NCBI RefSeq assembly: GCF_018598225.1 | Contig: NZ_JAHESF010000056.1 | Location: 1-35,122, forward strand | Direction: 5' to 3' | Length of the DNA: 35,122 bases | Source: Chryseosolibacter histidinae | GTDB taxonomy: Bacteria; Bacteroidota; Bacteroidia; Cytophagales; Cyclobacteriaceae | Shown here: one piece after another, positions 1-8,036 of the stretch | Layout: every line of letters starts with the position of its first letter | Position numbering within the stretch: the first letter of the stretch is position 1 | Translations under genes and position numbers: made by a program | Notes under the pieces: generated by a model | Database searches by the model: none | The model's input: only the letters and a program-made list of their open reading frames with translations | What the model was told of the DNA's origin: nothing

Positions 1-523
1 CGCTTCCGCCGTTGCCCCCGGTGCCCCCACTGCAATATTTGGTGCCGGGGCTACCGCCAGCGCCTGTTCCGCCATTGCCACCATCGCCACCATTACCTCC
101 TGAAAGATCGATGATGAGGCTGCCGATGGAATTCAACTTATCAATATAAAGAAAAAGATTCAGCCCCGCGGTGCCGTCCAGTCCACGCCCACCATTCCTG
201 CCATGCGCTCCGTTCTGGCATGGGCCTGACGGTGCGAGCGATGTGACGCCGTTGGTACCTTTCTTTCCCTGCGTACCTCTGCCATCGATCCTGCAGTGTT
301 TCCCGATGATCACAACCTGGGCGCGAATATAGTTTTCCGTTTTTAAATTGTTCAGCCTGATGCACGACGAGTCCATCATAATCAACGTATCGGACACAAT
401 AATGTCAGAAGGTGTTAGCGTATAAACTTCCCTGGGTCTGATCACAAGTTTTTCAAATCGTACCTGCGCAAAACATGAAAGCGATAACGTTCCAAGGAGC
501 AATAGACAAAGGGTCCTTATCAT
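1..523 (-). CDS. Secreted glycine-rich protein, partial (C-terminus beyond window edge)
   Basis: An open frame runs from an ATG at 523 to the window edge, about 174 codons, with no stop. The first 19 residues form a signal peptide (MIRTLCLLLLGTLSLSCFA followed by Q), the usual Bacteroidota Ala-Gln type, so export to the periplasm or cell surface is expected. After about 75 ordinary residues with many beta-prone stretches come short Gly-rich clusters (such as GTQGKKGTNG), an ordinary stretch, and then a dense run of GG-N/D/T repeats that continues past the edge. The Gly-x-x spacing resembles loose collagen-like or glycine-rich surface proteins of the phylum. I recognise no catalytic domain. 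The frame is supported by unbroken reading, the signal peptide and the terminator upstream that separates it from the next gene. Function unknown. Confidence 0.75.
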   Translation of the reverse strand, partial: MIRTLCLLLLGTLSLSCFAQVRFEKLVIRPREVYTLTPSDIIVSDTLIMMDSSCIRLNNLKTENYIRAQVVIIGKHCRIDGRGTQGKKGTNGVTSLAPSGPCQNGAHGRNGGRGLDGTAGLNLFLYIDKLNSIGSLIIDLSGGNGGDGGNGGTGAGGSPGTKYCSGGTGGNGGS

Positions 524-613
524 AGCGGGGGTTTTTCTGAAAGGGTTTTTGAAGATAATACATTCTTTCGCCAAAGCATAACTGCGAGCGCGGGGAGTTA
601 CCCCGATTACAGC

Positions 614-640
614 AAAAAAGCAGTACAAGAATACTGCTTT
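614..640 (-). terminator. Intrinsic terminator of the SPOR-domain gene
   Basis: Perfect 9-bp inverted repeat: AAAGCAGTA at 617-625 pairs with TACTGCTTT at 632-640 across a 6-nt loop. Read on the minus strand the stem is followed directly by a run of T (complement of 614-619). It lies about 75 nt past the stop of the SPOR-domain gene and before the start of the glycine-rich gene. Confidence 0.8.
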
Positions 641-714
641 CTGATCTTTTTATCTGTAACCGAATCTATTACGCTATGCTTCTCAGGGAGAAGTGCTATC
701 AGGCTTGCACGATG

Positions 715-1353
715 TTAGTTGGTTCCTTCCGCGGGCTTGTCACCCACTACACCTTCCAGCACATCTTTGATCTCCACGCGCTGGCCATCGCGGTAGGGAA
801 CGATCCACGCATCTTTCACACCCATTTCGCGCATGTACTTTTTGAAGGTATCGGCTTCCCAATAATCGCGGAAGATGCCGATGGTGATTTTTTGAGGTTC
901 ACCTTCTTTTACTTCGCCACCGAAGTTCGGGTTGTTCTCGAAGTATTTGGCAAGATCCTTATTCTTGAAAGCGCCGATCTGAACTTTGAACACCACACCT
1001 TTGGAGAAGTCCATCGGGTTGATCACCGGTGTTTCTTTCAGCTGCGTGAGCTCTGCTTTGGCAGTGGTGAGCTGTGCCCTGGTTTGTGAAAGCTGGTCTT
1101 CAAGCTCTGCGAGACGCGCATCTTTATCGCTTACGCTGGATTGAAGCTGGGTGAGCTTCTGGTTCAGCGATGCCACCTGACTTTCTGCGGCTGCTTTTTC
1201 CTCGGTCAGGCTCTTGAGGTTAGCAGGATTTTTGGAGAACTCCTTGGCTTTTTTCTTCCACTCCTTTTTTTCCTGTTTTGACAGCTGTGCGAAAGTGTTG
1301 GTAGTTGAAAAAATTAAAGCCAGACAAAAAAATAGAATCAGTCTGTTATTCAT
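715..1353 (-). CDS. Exported coiled-coil protein with C-terminal SPOR-like domain
   Basis: This 212-residue protein begins with a signal peptide (MNNRLILFFCLALIFSTTNTFAQ). The frame stays open for 21 codons further upstream, but the ATG at 1353 is preferred because the signal sequence follows it directly. Residues about 25-55 are highly charged (KKEWKKKAKEF). Residues about 50-110 are a heptad-rich coiled coil of Glu, Ala, Leu and Gln. The last 90 residues, from VVFKVQIGAFKN to the segment ending DAWIVPYRDGQRVEI, have the beta-alpha-beta pattern of SPOR domains, which bind denuded peptidoglycan glycans at division sites. A periplasmic cell-wall role is therefore likely (inference). It lies downstream of fumC in the same direction, 143 nt away with a weak terminator between them, so it is probably expressed separately. 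Confidence 0.8.
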   Translation of the reverse strand: MNNRLILFFCLALIFSTTNTFAQLSKQEKKEWKKKAKEFSKNPANLKSLTEEKAAAESQVASLNQKLTQLQSSVSDKDARLAELEDQLSQTRAQLTTAKAELTQLKETPVINPMDFSKGVVFKVQIGAFKNKDLAKYFENNPNFGGEVKEGEPQKITIGIFRDYWEADTFKKYMREMGVKDAWIVPYRDGQRVEIKDVLEGVVGDKPAEGTN

Positions 1354-1487
1354 ATGTTTAAAAAATTGATGTTCGCATGAACACGTGCAACGTCTGTTTT
1401 CAATTCCAATCCACACAAACTTCCATGCCTGGACGTTTCACTCGCTAAAAATCTCAAATAAAAGTACAAATATTTTTTTGAATTCGT

Positions 1488-1512
1488 AAAAAAGCCCTAT
1501 TTCTCAAGGCTT
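1488..1512 (-). terminator. Weak intrinsic terminator overlapping the fumC stop codon
   Basis: On the minus strand AAGCC and GGCTT form a 5-bp stem, extendable by two G-U pairs, around an 11-nt loop. A run of T follows. The fumC stop codon TAG lies in the loop, so the terminator is partly inside the coding sequence. The short stem keeps confidence moderate. Confidence 0.4.
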
Positions 1513-2897
1513 CCTACCATCTTTTCAGGCCTTACCCACTGATCGAACTGCTCTGAAGTAAGGTAGCCCAGGCCGATGGCAGCTTCGCGCAGGGTCTTGT
1601 TTTCCTTGTGCGCTGTCTTGGCGATCTTGGCTGCTTTCTCGTAGCCGATGTGGGTGTTGAGCGCCGTTACCAGCATGAGCGAGTTCTCCAGGTGCTGCTG
1701 AATGATATCCTTGTTGGGCTCAATGCCAATCGCACATTTTTCGTTGAACGATACGCAGGCATCACCAATCAGGCGGGCAGACTGAAGCACGTTGGCGGCG
1801 ATCACGGGTTTGAACACGTTCAGCTCAAAATGACCGTTGGCGCCACCTATTGACACCGCTACATCGTTGCCCATCACCTGTGCGCATACCATGGTAAGCG
1901 CTTCGGGTTGTGTGGGATTCACTTTTCCGGGCATAATAGAAGAGCCCGGCTCATTATCAGGGATCAGGATCTCTCCGATGCCGCAACGGGGACCGGAGCT
2001 CAGCATGCGGATGTCATTGGCGATCTTCATCAGCGCCACGGCTGCGCGCTTCAGGGCGCCCGAGAGCTCAACCATGGCATCGTGCGCCGCCAGTGCTTCG
2101 AACTTGTTGGGGGCCGTAACGAAAGGGTAGCCTGTGAGGTCGGCGATCTTCTTCGCCACCAGTACATCATAACCTTTCGGTGTATTGAGGCCTGTGCCCA
2201 CGGCCGTACCACCCAGCGCCAGCTCGCGCACTGCTTCAAGCGCATTTTTGATGGTGCGCAGGCTGTTGTCGATCTGCTGAACGTAACCTGAGAATTCCTG
2301 ACCCAGCGTGAGGGGTGTGGCATCCATAAAATGCGTACGTCCCGTCTTCACAATGTTCTTGTACTCGGCAGATTTCCTGGCCAGCGTATCGCGCAGCTTC
2401 TGCATACCGGGAATGGTGATCTCCACCGTCTGCTTGTAGGCCGCGATGTGCATGGCCGTAGGGAATGTATCGTTAGAAGATTGCGACTTGTTAACGTCAT
2501 CATTGGGGTGAAGGATCTTTTGCTCGTCTGTGAGCTTGCCTCCGCTCAGCACATGGGCGCGGTAGGCGATCACCTCGTTCACGTTCATGTTGCTTTGGGT
2601 GCCGGAACCTGTCTGCCAGATCACCAGCGGGAATTCTCCATCGAGTTTGCCGGCCAGAATCTCATCGCATACTTTGCCGATCAGGTCCTTTTTCTCCGCC
2701 GGAAGTACACCAAGCTCATGGTTAGCCAGCGCCGCAGCTTTCTTCAGGTAGGCGAAAGCGTAGATGATCTCTTTGGGCATGCTGGCCTCAGGGCCAATCT
2801 TAAAATTGTTCCGTGAGCGTTCGGTCTGTGCACCCCAGTACTTGTCTGCCGGCACCTGAACTTCTCCCATGGTATCCTTTTCAATGCGATGGTTCAT
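1497..2897 (-). CDS. fumC: Fumarate hydratase, class II
   Basis: This enzyme of the TCA cycle interconverts fumarate and L-malate in the cytoplasm without an iron-sulfur cluster. The 466-residue length is normal for the homotetrameric class II family. The fumarase/aspartase signature [11 protein letters not shown] is present near residues 317-327. The substrate-binding segment [17 protein letters not shown] lies near residue 187, and [12 protein letters not shown] marks the N-terminal active-site loop. The family opening ([25 protein letters not shown]) supports the ATG at 2897. Aspartase and argininosuccinate lyase are related, but the overall motif set fits fumarase. A perfect -7 box lies about 20 nt upstream of the start, and its -33 box falls inside a CGCAAAG repeat. 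No truncation or frameshift is seen. Confidence 0.97.
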   Translation of the reverse strand: MNHRIEKDTMGEVQVPADKYWGAQTERSRNNFKIGPEASMPKEIIYAFAYLKKAAALANHELGVLPAEKKDLIGKVCDEILAGKLDGEFPLVIWQTGSGTQSNMNVNEVIAYRAHVLSGGKLTDEQKILHPNDDVNKSQSSNDTFPTAMHIAAYKQTVEITIPGMQKLRDTLARKSAEYKNIVKTGRTHFMDATPLTLGQEFSGYVQQIDNSLRTIKNALEAVRELALGGTAVGTGLNTPKGYDVLVAKKIADLTGYPFVTAPNKFEALAAHDAMVELSGALKRAAVALMKIANDIRMLSSGPRCGIGEILIPDNEPGSSIMPGKVNPTQPEALTMVCAQVMGNDVAVSIGGANGHFELNVFKPVIAANVLQSARLIGDACVSFNEKCAIGIEPNKDIIQQHLENSLMLVTALNTHIGYEKAAKIAKTAHKENKTLREAAIGLGYLTSEQFDQWVRPEKMVGSLEK

Positions 2898-2915
2898 AGT
2901 TCTGAATTATGGGAG

Positions 2916-2947
2916 CAAAAATAGTAGGTTCACGCAAAGGGCGCAAA
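2916..2947 (-). promoter_or_regulatory. Candidate fumC promoter (Bacteroidota type)
   Basis: On the minus strand TATTTTTG (2923-2916) matches the TAnnTTTG -7 consensus exactly. TTTG at 2947-2944 serves as the -33 box with a 20-nt spacer. The predicted transcript would start roughly 15 nt before the fumC ATG. The -33 TTTG is part of one CGCAAAG repeat unit (2942-2948). Confidence 0.6.
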
Positions 2948-2969
2948 GAAATGCGCAAAGGCCGCGAAG
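2933..2969. repeat. CGCAAAG heptamer-core repeat array
   Basis: Four heptamer cores start at 2933, 2942, 2954 and 2963 (CGCAAAG three times, then CGCGAAG), separated by 2, 5 and 2 nt. The array lies directly upstream of fumC. From general familiarity, cgcaaag arrays of this kind recur between genes in Bacteroidota genomes; I cannot search for copies here. The remaining sequence up to about 3046 shows nothing recognisable. Confidence 0.7.
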
Positions 2970-3046
2970 TTATTTCAGGAATGGGCGGGCTTTTAGAAAG
3001 AGGGTATCGTCAAGATCAGGACCACCGTGACTTAGGCCGTCCCCTC

Positions 3047-3069
3047 CTGACTCCTTACTTCTGACTTCT
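3047..3069. repeat. Degenerate heptamer array (CTGACTC/CTTACTT/CTGACTT)
   Basis: Three consecutive 7-nt units, CTGACTC, CTTACTT and CTGACTT, are in strict 7-nt phase and followed by CT. The array ends 2 nt before the stop codon of the PorE-like gene (3072-3074). It has the same period as the other short arrays of the window but a different unit sequence. Confidence 0.55.
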
Positions 3070-3071
3070 TC

Positions 3072-5108
3072 TCAATTATTCCCGTCCGACTTGAAGTACT
3101 TATCCTCGTCAAACTCCTCTTCCTCTTCAATGGTCTTGGGTATCACCCCTACCTCGAGGATCTTGAATTCAGTACGCCTGTTCCGGTCACGGCCTTCGGG
3201 ATTGTCGGTGCCGTCGGGGTTGGTGTTGCGGGCAATAGGCCTCAGCTCGCCATATCCTTTCGCCACGAGGCGGTCAGGCGAGATACCGTTGTCGACCAGG
3301 TACTTCACGGCAGATTCGGCCCTGCGCTGCGAAAGGTCCTGGTTGTACTCCACCGTAGCGATGCTATCTGTGTGTGAGCTCAGCTCGATCTTGATCTCCG
3401 GGTTATCGATCAGCAGCTGCACCAGCTTGTCAAGCTCTTTTGCCGCATCCGGGCGGATATTGGCCTTATCGAGGTCGTAGTAGATGTTATCCAGTACAAA
3501 GTACTTGTTGAGGTCGATCTTATCCAGCACCACCATGGTATCGAGGGTAATGTTCGTCACCAGCTCTTTCAATGTGGAAGGATCCACGCCACGGCCGCGT
3601 GTAGTGTAAGCTTGCCGCTTCACCAGGTAGCCGTCTGTCTCGGCAATGAGGTTGTAATCTTCATTCTCATAGATGCGGAAAAGGAACTTGCCATCATTGC
3701 CGGTCACAAAATCCTGCATCACATCGCCGTTGTGATCGATCAGCGACACCTTTGTATTCGGCAGGATGCGAAGTTTGCCTACGCTGTCAGGCGTATAGGT
3801 AACTCCCTGCAGATAATAATTGACAACCTTGAGGTTCGGGTCTTCATTGATGAAGGTATAGATATCGTCATCACCTTTGCCTCCGTCGCGGTTGGAGGTA
3901 AAGAATCCACGGTCTGCGCGGAACAGGAAAATAGCGAAGTCGTCACCGTTAGAGTTGACGGGTTGCGCGAGGTTCTCGATCACGGTCTTGCCGTTGACGC
4001 GTTTCACCACAAACAGGTCAAGTCCACCATAGCCGGGATGTCCGTCTGATGCAAAGTACAGTTTGGCATCTTCTGCCACGTAGGGGAACAGCTCATTTCC
4101 TGCCGTGTTGATCTCAGGGCCGAGGTTCCTGACGCGTGAAAAACGTCCACGTGAGTCCATCTGTGCAGAGTAAATGTCCGTGCCGCCATAACCTGCGCGT
4201 TCCCTTGCCCTGCCCTTGCGGTTAGAGGCAAAATATAACGTACGGCCATCGGGGCTGAAGGCCGGAGAAGAATCCCAGGCATCGGGGTCGTTGATGTTCA
4301 GGGCAACCGGCTCCGTCCACGCACCATTTCTGAACCTCGTCAGGTAAAGATCAACATCGTTGGTGCCTTTTCTTTTGCCTGAGTTGCCTTTTGCAAATAC
4401 CATGATCTTGCCGTCGGGCGAGAAGGTGATGCAACCGTCATTGATATTTTCTGAGTTGATACCTTCGGGCAACGTGGCCACGGTAGCCAGGTCTACATTG
4501 GCGCCGCGCGATGCTACCTTATAAATATCGGTAAAGGGTGTGCCGGTAGCTTCATAAACTTTTCCGTTGCCGCGCGAAGAGGTGAAGTACAGCTCGTTGT
4601 TGAGGAACACGGGTGAATATTCTGCCGATGGCGTGTTGATGAGCTCCAGGTTCTTTACCTTATAATAGCTGCGGCGCTCGTTGAGCTTTTCGAGGTAGTC
4701 GATGCCATTCAGGTATGCTTCTAACCGGTTCTTGAATTTCTCATCGGGTGTGCTGGCGATCACGGCTTCCAGTGTCTTGCGTGCCTCGTCATATTTGCCA
4801 TTGGCTTTTTGTGCCTCGGCAAGGAAAAACTGGATCGAATCTTTCAGCAGACCGCGGCCCCCGGCCTTTGCGTAATAAGGCTCGGCTTCCTTCAGCCTGT
4901 TAGACAACCGGTACGACTCCGCCACGTAAAAATTGGCTTTGCCATCGTTGGGATCGTTGGCCAGCTTTTTCTTATAGATATCGATAGTGTTCTGATATTT
5001 ACCGAGACGGAAAGCTTTGTTTGCCTTTTTTTCGGCACTGCAGGCCGCAAGCAGAACAATGATCAATAATGCAAAACCGGTGTACCTCATAAATTGCTGA
5101 AATAGCAT
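3072..5108 (-). CDS. PorE-like outer-membrane lipoprotein: TPR, PD40 propeller, CRD, OmpA domain
   Basis: The 678-residue protein has a lipoprotein signal (FALLIIVLLAAC, lipid-bearing Cys near residue 23), then TPR-like helices (about 28-130). A WD40/PD40 beta-propeller follows (about 150-425) with repeats such as TFSPDGKIMVFAKG and AFSPDGRTLYFASNRKG. Next is a carboxypeptidase-regulatory-like beta domain (about 430-510), and last a C-terminal OmpA peptidoglycan-binding domain (about 535-650: YYDLDKANIRPDAAKELD, SSHTDS, NQDLSQRRAESAVKYL). This order is the known architecture of PorE, which anchors the type IX secretion machinery to peptidoglycan. Bacteroidota carry several paralogues of this layout, so the exact identity is uncertain. 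ATG 5108 is used; ATG 5090 would give a more typical short lipoprotein N-region. It is the last gene of a tightly spaced minus-strand unit, 21 nt after its neighbour. Confidence 0.85.
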   Translation of the reverse strand: MLFQQFMRYTGFALLIIVLLAACSAEKKANKAFRLGKYQNTIDIYKKKLANDPNDGKANFYVAESYRLSNRLKEAEPYYAKAGGRGLLKDSIQFFLAEAQKANGKYDEARKTLEAVIASTPDEKFKNRLEAYLNGIDYLEKLNERRSYYKVKNLELINTPSAEYSPVFLNNELYFTSSRGNGKVYEATGTPFTDIYKVASRGANVDLATVATLPEGINSENINDGCITFSPDGKIMVFAKGNSGKRKGTNDVDLYLTRFRNGAWTEPVALNINDPDAWDSSPAFSPDGRTLYFASNRKGRARERAGYGGTDIYSAQMDSRGRFSRVRNLGPEINTAGNELFPYVAEDAKLYFASDGHPGYGGLDLFVVKRVNGKTVIENLAQPVNSNGDDFAIFLFRADRGFFTSNRDGGKGDDDIYTFINEDPNLKVVNYYLQGVTYTPDSVGKLRILPNTKVSLIDHNGDVMQDFVTGNDGKFLFRIYENEDYNLIAETDGYLVKRQAYTTRGRGVDPSTLKELVTNITLDTMVVLDKIDLNKYFVLDNIYYDLDKANIRPDAAKELDKLVQLLIDNPEIKIELSSHTDSIATVEYNQDLSQRRAESAVKYLVDNGISPDRLVAKGYGELRPIARNTNPDGTDNPEGRDRNRRTEFKILEVGVIPKTIEEEEEFDEDKYFKSDGNN

Positions 5109-5129
5109 ATAAAACTACAAAATATTGCG

Positions 5130-5633
5130 TCAGCTAGCTACTTTGGGAGCAGGCACATATCGTTTCAGCCACGTATTTCCGGCAGGAACAACCCACGAAG
5201 TTTCCAACTGACCTTTTTCCGAGACCAAATTATTGAACGTAGGGGTGGCCTCGCTCCATATACCTTCCATGTATTTTTGTTTCAGGTCCTGGAGCCTCAC
5301 CAGCTTGATAGCATTCCCATCCTTAAAAGCTACCAGGTTCCGGTCAAACAGATCGAGCCCAAGCTGCTGCCCAATTTCTTTGATGGCCCTTACCGAGCTG
5401 TCGATGGAACAGCCGCTGGCACCGTAATGCGATTCATCCGCCGCCAGAATAATGAAATGATCGTGGGGGATCAGGAAGGAGGTTTTCAGGCCCTGGCCGT
5501 GTGCCGCCCATCCCCGGGTAAACGAATCGAGGTGTGCAGCAATCATTTCGCTCTCCTCCGGGGTAAATTTTCTGCTGGACTGATAAACCCAGATCCGGGA
5601 TGAGGGTGAAATGGAATCGAACGGAACGTACAT
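5130..5633 (-). CDS. Conserved Bacteroidota protein of unknown function (often mislabelled ABC transporter ATPase)
   Basis: This is a 167-residue soluble protein with no signal peptide or membrane segment. It starts MYVPFDSISPSSRIWVYQSS and contains a central HDHFIILAADE segment followed by GASGCSIDSSVRAIKEIGQQLG. From memory, homologues are commonly labelled ABC transporter ATPase, but I see no Walker A, Walker B or LSGGQ motif, so that name is unsupported. The single Cys in GCSID and the His/Asp-rich stretch before it could be functional (inference). It sits between the CCG-domain Fe-S protein (20 nt upstream) and the PorE-like lipoprotein (21 nt downstream), so it is probably co-transcribed with both. 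Function unknown. Confidence 0.8.
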   Translation of the reverse strand: MYVPFDSISPSSRIWVYQSSRKFTPEESEMIAAHLDSFTRGWAAHGQGLKTSFLIPHDHFIILAADESHYGASGCSIDSSVRAIKEIGQQLGLDLFDRNLVAFKDGNAIKLVRLQDLKQKYMEGIWSEATPTFNNLVSEKGQLETSWVVPAGNTWLKRYVPAPKVAS

Positions 5634-5653
5634 GCTGTTTTTGGTTTTTCTCT

Positions 5654-6439
5654 CTAGCGTAAACCTTGAGCCTCAGCAATTAGTTCTGCAATGTCTTTTA
5701 CCTTGACCTCGGCCTCGCGCTCTTTGTTCTTAACGCCATCGCTCATCATGGTCATGCAAAAAGGGCATGCCACGGCTATGGTGGTGGCCCCGGTTCCCAG
5801 CGCTTCTTCCGTACGCTCTACATTGATGTCTTTACGACCCGCTTCGGGCTCCTTGAACATCTGTGCCCCTCCGGCCCCGCAGCAGAGTCCTGTGGTACGG
5901 CATCGTTTCATTTCCACGAGGTCTGCATCCAGCGCTTCGAGCACGGCCCGCGGCGCTTCATAGATATTATTGGCGCGGCCCAGGAAACAGGAATCATGGT
6001 ACGTGATCTTTTTTCCTTTAAAAGACCCGCCTTCCGTCATTTTGATCTGCCCGCTTTCGATAAGCTGCTGCAGGAAAACCGAATGGTGGATCACCTCATA
6101 GTTACCGCCCAACTCGGGGTATTCGTTCTTCAGGGTATTGAAGCAGTGCGGGCAAGCCGTAACGATCTTCTTTACGCCGTAGCCGTTCAGCACCTGGATA
6201 TTGTTCATGGCCTGCATCTGGAACAGCAGCTCATTGCCAGCCCTGCGCGCGGGATCACCCGTACAGGTTTCTTCTGTGCCGAGCACCGCGAACTTGATAC
6301 CCACGGCGTTGAGGATGCTGACGAACGACCGGGTAACGCGTTTGTAACGATCGTCAAACGAGCCGGCACAACCAACCCAAAAAACTACTTCCGGGGTCTC
6401 TCCCCTTGAGGTCATTTCGGCGAGCGTAGGAACATTCAT
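5654..6439 (-). CDS. CCG-domain (Fe-S)-binding protein, HdrB/HdrD C-terminal-like
   Basis: The 261-residue cytoplasmic protein is built from two cysteine-rich (CCG) domains. In heterodisulfide reductase, LutA and GlpC such domains hold an unusual [4Fe-4S] site. Visible cysteines are C24 (WVGCAG), C59 (ETCTGD), C96/C99 (ACPHC), C151 (HDSC), C180, C186/C187 (LCCGAGG) and C225/C228 (ACPFC). The second domain has the intact CCG motif. The first has TCTG at the corresponding place, so the two halves differ. It is encoded 38 nt after the membrane Fe-S protein, and together they look like a split HdrD-type oxidoreductase coupled to a membrane cytochrome-like part. The electron partner cannot be read from the sequence. 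ATG 6439 follows the neighbour closely, with no better alternative. Confidence 0.88.
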   Translation of the reverse strand: MNVPTLAEMTSRGETPEVVFWVGCAGSFDDRYKRVTRSFVSILNAVGIKFAVLGTEETCTGDPARRAGNELLFQMQAMNNIQVLNGYGVKKIVTACPHCFNTLKNEYPELGGNYEVIHHSVFLQQLIESGQIKMTEGGSFKGKKITYHDSCFLGRANNIYEAPRAVLEALDADLVEMKRCRTTGLCCGAGGAQMFKEPEAGRKDINVERTEEALGTGATTIAVACPFCMTMMSDGVKNKEREAEVKVKDIAELIAEAQGLR

Positions 6440-6477
6440 GCTGATATGTCTGTAAGTTGTTTAGCTGTATTTTTGAT

Positions 6478-7779
6478 TTAGTCTTTTGACCAGTTGAAGC
6501 GGTCTGAAGGCGAGAACTTCCATGGGGCAAAGTTGGTCTCGATATTCTGGTACATCGAGTTCCATGACGACGGCGCGCCTGACTCTTCCATGGAAACATA
6601 TCGGCGCAGCTCCAGGATGATCTCCAGCGGGTTGATCAGCACCGGGCAGGCCTCCACGCAGGCATTGCAGCTGGTACAGGCATTGATCTCTTCTTTAGTG
6701 ATGTAGTCATTCAGCAGGGTCTTGCCATCCTGCAGGCCGGGGCCACCTTTGTCGAGGCTTTTCCGAACATCCTCCATCCGGTCGCGCGTGTCCATCATGA
6801 TCTTGCGGGGCGACAATTTTTTTCCCGTGAGATTGGCCGGACACTCTGCTGTGCAGCGGCCACATTCGGTGCATGAATAAGCGCCCATGAGACTGGTTGA
6901 CGGAAGGTCGTTGATATCTTTGGCGCCAAACCTGCCGGGTTCGGCGGGTGGTGCGGCGGTCGCGTCCTGTAAACCCAGCATCATCTTCACTTCATTGGTC
7001 ACCACCGGCATGTTGTTCATATGCCCTTTGGGCTCAATTTTGGCGAAGTAGGTATTGGGAAATGCCAGGAAGATGTGCAGGTGTTTGGAGTAGGTGACAT
7101 ACACGGCAAAAGCGAGAATGCCGATGATGTGAAACCACCAGGCGAACCGCTCTATAAATAAGAGTGTTGAAACGGGTAACGAGTCAAAGATGGGCATCAG
7201 CATGGAGCTGAAGTACAATTTACCGGTAGCCGCATAGTGAGGATCTGACTGCTGAAGTATTTGGTCTGTGGCGTTCATGGTAAGGATGGCCAGCATGAGC
7301 ACGATCTCCGTAAAAAGAATGATGTTGGCATCCAGCCGGGGCCATTTTGTCATCTCGTACATCCAGAACCTTTTGACCTTCAGGATGTTCCTACGGATAA
7401 GGAAGAACACGCACGAAAGCAGCACCGCCACGGCAAGGAACTCAAAGATATTCATGAGCACACCGTAGAAACCGCCGAGGTAAGGGGCAAAAATGCGGTG
7501 GGTACCGGCAAGGCCATCGATCACAAACTCAAGCACTTCCAGGTTGATCACTACAAATCCCACGTAAATAAAGAGGTGGAGTATGGCCGGGATAAACTTT
7601 TTGAACATCTTTTTCTGACCAAAGGCCACCAGCATCATATTGCGTAGGCGAACCTGTGGCTGATCGGTACGAAAAGTGTTCTTTCCCAGTCCGATATTCT
7701 TGCGGATGCCTGAAACACGCCGGCTGATGAAGTAGACGGCGGCGGCAAGGGTGGCGATAAAGGCTATTTGTTGTATCAT
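6478..7779 (-). CDS. Membrane (Fe-S)-binding oxidoreductase subunit with NarI-like helices and two [4Fe-4S] motifs
   Basis: The 433-residue protein has about five membrane helices (around 3-20, 62-85, 108-128, 151-170 and 205-240). These are followed by a soluble C-terminal domain with two CxxCxxCxxxCP motifs: C303, C306, C309, C313 and C368, C371, C374, C378. The helical part resembles the nitrate reductase gamma / HdrE type, with His residues in helices (HLFIYVG, WWFHIIG, SKHLHIFLAF) that could ligate haem b. The arrangement fits a quinone-linked membrane subunit passing electrons to the CCG protein encoded next (inference). It is the first gene of a four-gene minus-strand unit. Upstream is a compact divergent promoter region shared with tRNA-Phe. 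The start at 7779 is the only sensible ATG before helix 1. Confidence 0.88.
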   Translation of the reverse strand: MIQQIAFIATLAAAVYFISRRVSGIRKNIGLGKNTFRTDQPQVRLRNMMLVAFGQKKMFKKFIPAILHLFIYVGFVVINLEVLEFVIDGLAGTHRIFAPYLGGFYGVLMNIFEFLAVAVLLSCVFFLIRRNILKVKRFWMYEMTKWPRLDANIILFTEIVLMLAILTMNATDQILQQSDPHYAATGKLYFSSMLMPIFDSLPVSTLLFIERFAWWFHIIGILAFAVYVTYSKHLHIFLAFPNTYFAKIEPKGHMNNMPVVTNEVKMMLGLQDATAAPPAEPGRFGAKDINDLPSTSLMGAYSCTECGRCTAECPANLTGKKLSPRKIMMDTRDRMEDVRKSLDKGGPGLQDGKTLLNDYITKEEINACTSCNACVEACPVLINPLEIILELRRYVSMEESGAPSSWNSMYQNIETNFAPWKFSPSDRFNWSKD

Positions 7780-7821
7780 GCGAACTATTATCGCTGTAAT
7801 CTTAATAATTCAAAGTCATAT

Positions 7822-7852
7822 TTTGCACCAAATATAAATTTATCTACTTTTG
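7822..7852 (+). promoter_or_regulatory. tRNA-Phe promoter (Bacteroidota consensus)
   Basis: TTTG at 7822-7825 and TACTTTTG at 7845-7852 match the Bacteroidota -33 and -7 boxes (TTTG and TAnnTTTG) with a 19-nt spacer. It is the best promoter match I found in the window, and it lies 35 nt before the tRNA. Confidence 0.75.
7829..7836 (-). promoter_or_regulatory. Candidate -7 box for the Fe-S/PorE-like gene unit
   Basis: On the minus strand TATATTTG (7836-7829) matches TAnnTTTG exactly, 49 nt upstream of the membrane Fe-S gene start. No good -33 box is visible at 19-21 nt, so it is tentative. It lies between the -33 and -7 boxes of the divergent tRNA promoter, so the two promoters would overlap physically. 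Confidence 0.4.
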
Positions 7853-7887
7853 TGGCCCCCTGCTTATGGCGGGTGATGGTTTTTTAA

Positions 7888-7960
7888 GGTGATGTAGCTC
7901 AGTTGGTAGAGCAAAGGACTGAAAATCCTTGTGTCGGGGGTTCGATTCCCTCCATCACCA
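7888..7960 (+). tRNA. tRNA-Phe (anticodon GAA)
   Basis: The 73-nt cloverleaf folds completely. The acceptor stem is GGTGATG (7888-7894) with CATCACC (7953-7959), followed by discriminator A. The D arm contains TAGCTCAGTTGGTAGAGC. The anticodon stem AAGGA/TCCTT encloses loop CTGAAAA with anticodon GAA. The T arm GGGGG-TTCGATT-CCCTC has one G-U pair. The CCA end is not encoded (CAA follows). A consensus promoter precedes it and an intrinsic terminator follows immediately, so it is a single-gene transcript. Confidence 0.97.
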
Positions 7961-7961
7961 C

Positions 7962-7992
7962 AAGCCTTCTTCTTCCGGAGAAGGCTTTTTTT
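7962..7992 (+). terminator. Intrinsic terminator of tRNA-Phe
   Basis: A perfect 9-bp stem, AAGCCTTCT (7962-7970) with AGAAGGCTT (7979-7987), has an 8-nt loop and runs directly into seven T (7986-7992). It begins 2 nt after the tRNA and separates it from the convergent propeller-sensor gene. Confidence 0.9.
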
Positions 7993-8036
7993 ATTTCCCT
8001 TTTATCAGGAGCCGGCGGGGTACGCCGATACAGCGG

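Noticed and set aside
141-365. Short open frame (MHQAEQFKNGKLYSRPG...) on the minus strand
   Set aside because: It lies in a different frame inside the signal-peptide-bearing glycine-rich gene at 1-523, which better explains the region.
676-1089. 137-codon plus-strand open frame
   Set aside because: It is opposite the SPOR-domain gene and has no promoter, domain or family resemblance.
5130-5633. ABC transporter ATPase identity for the 167-residue protein
   Set aside because: No Walker A, Walker B or signature motif is present; the name appears to be an inherited mislabel.
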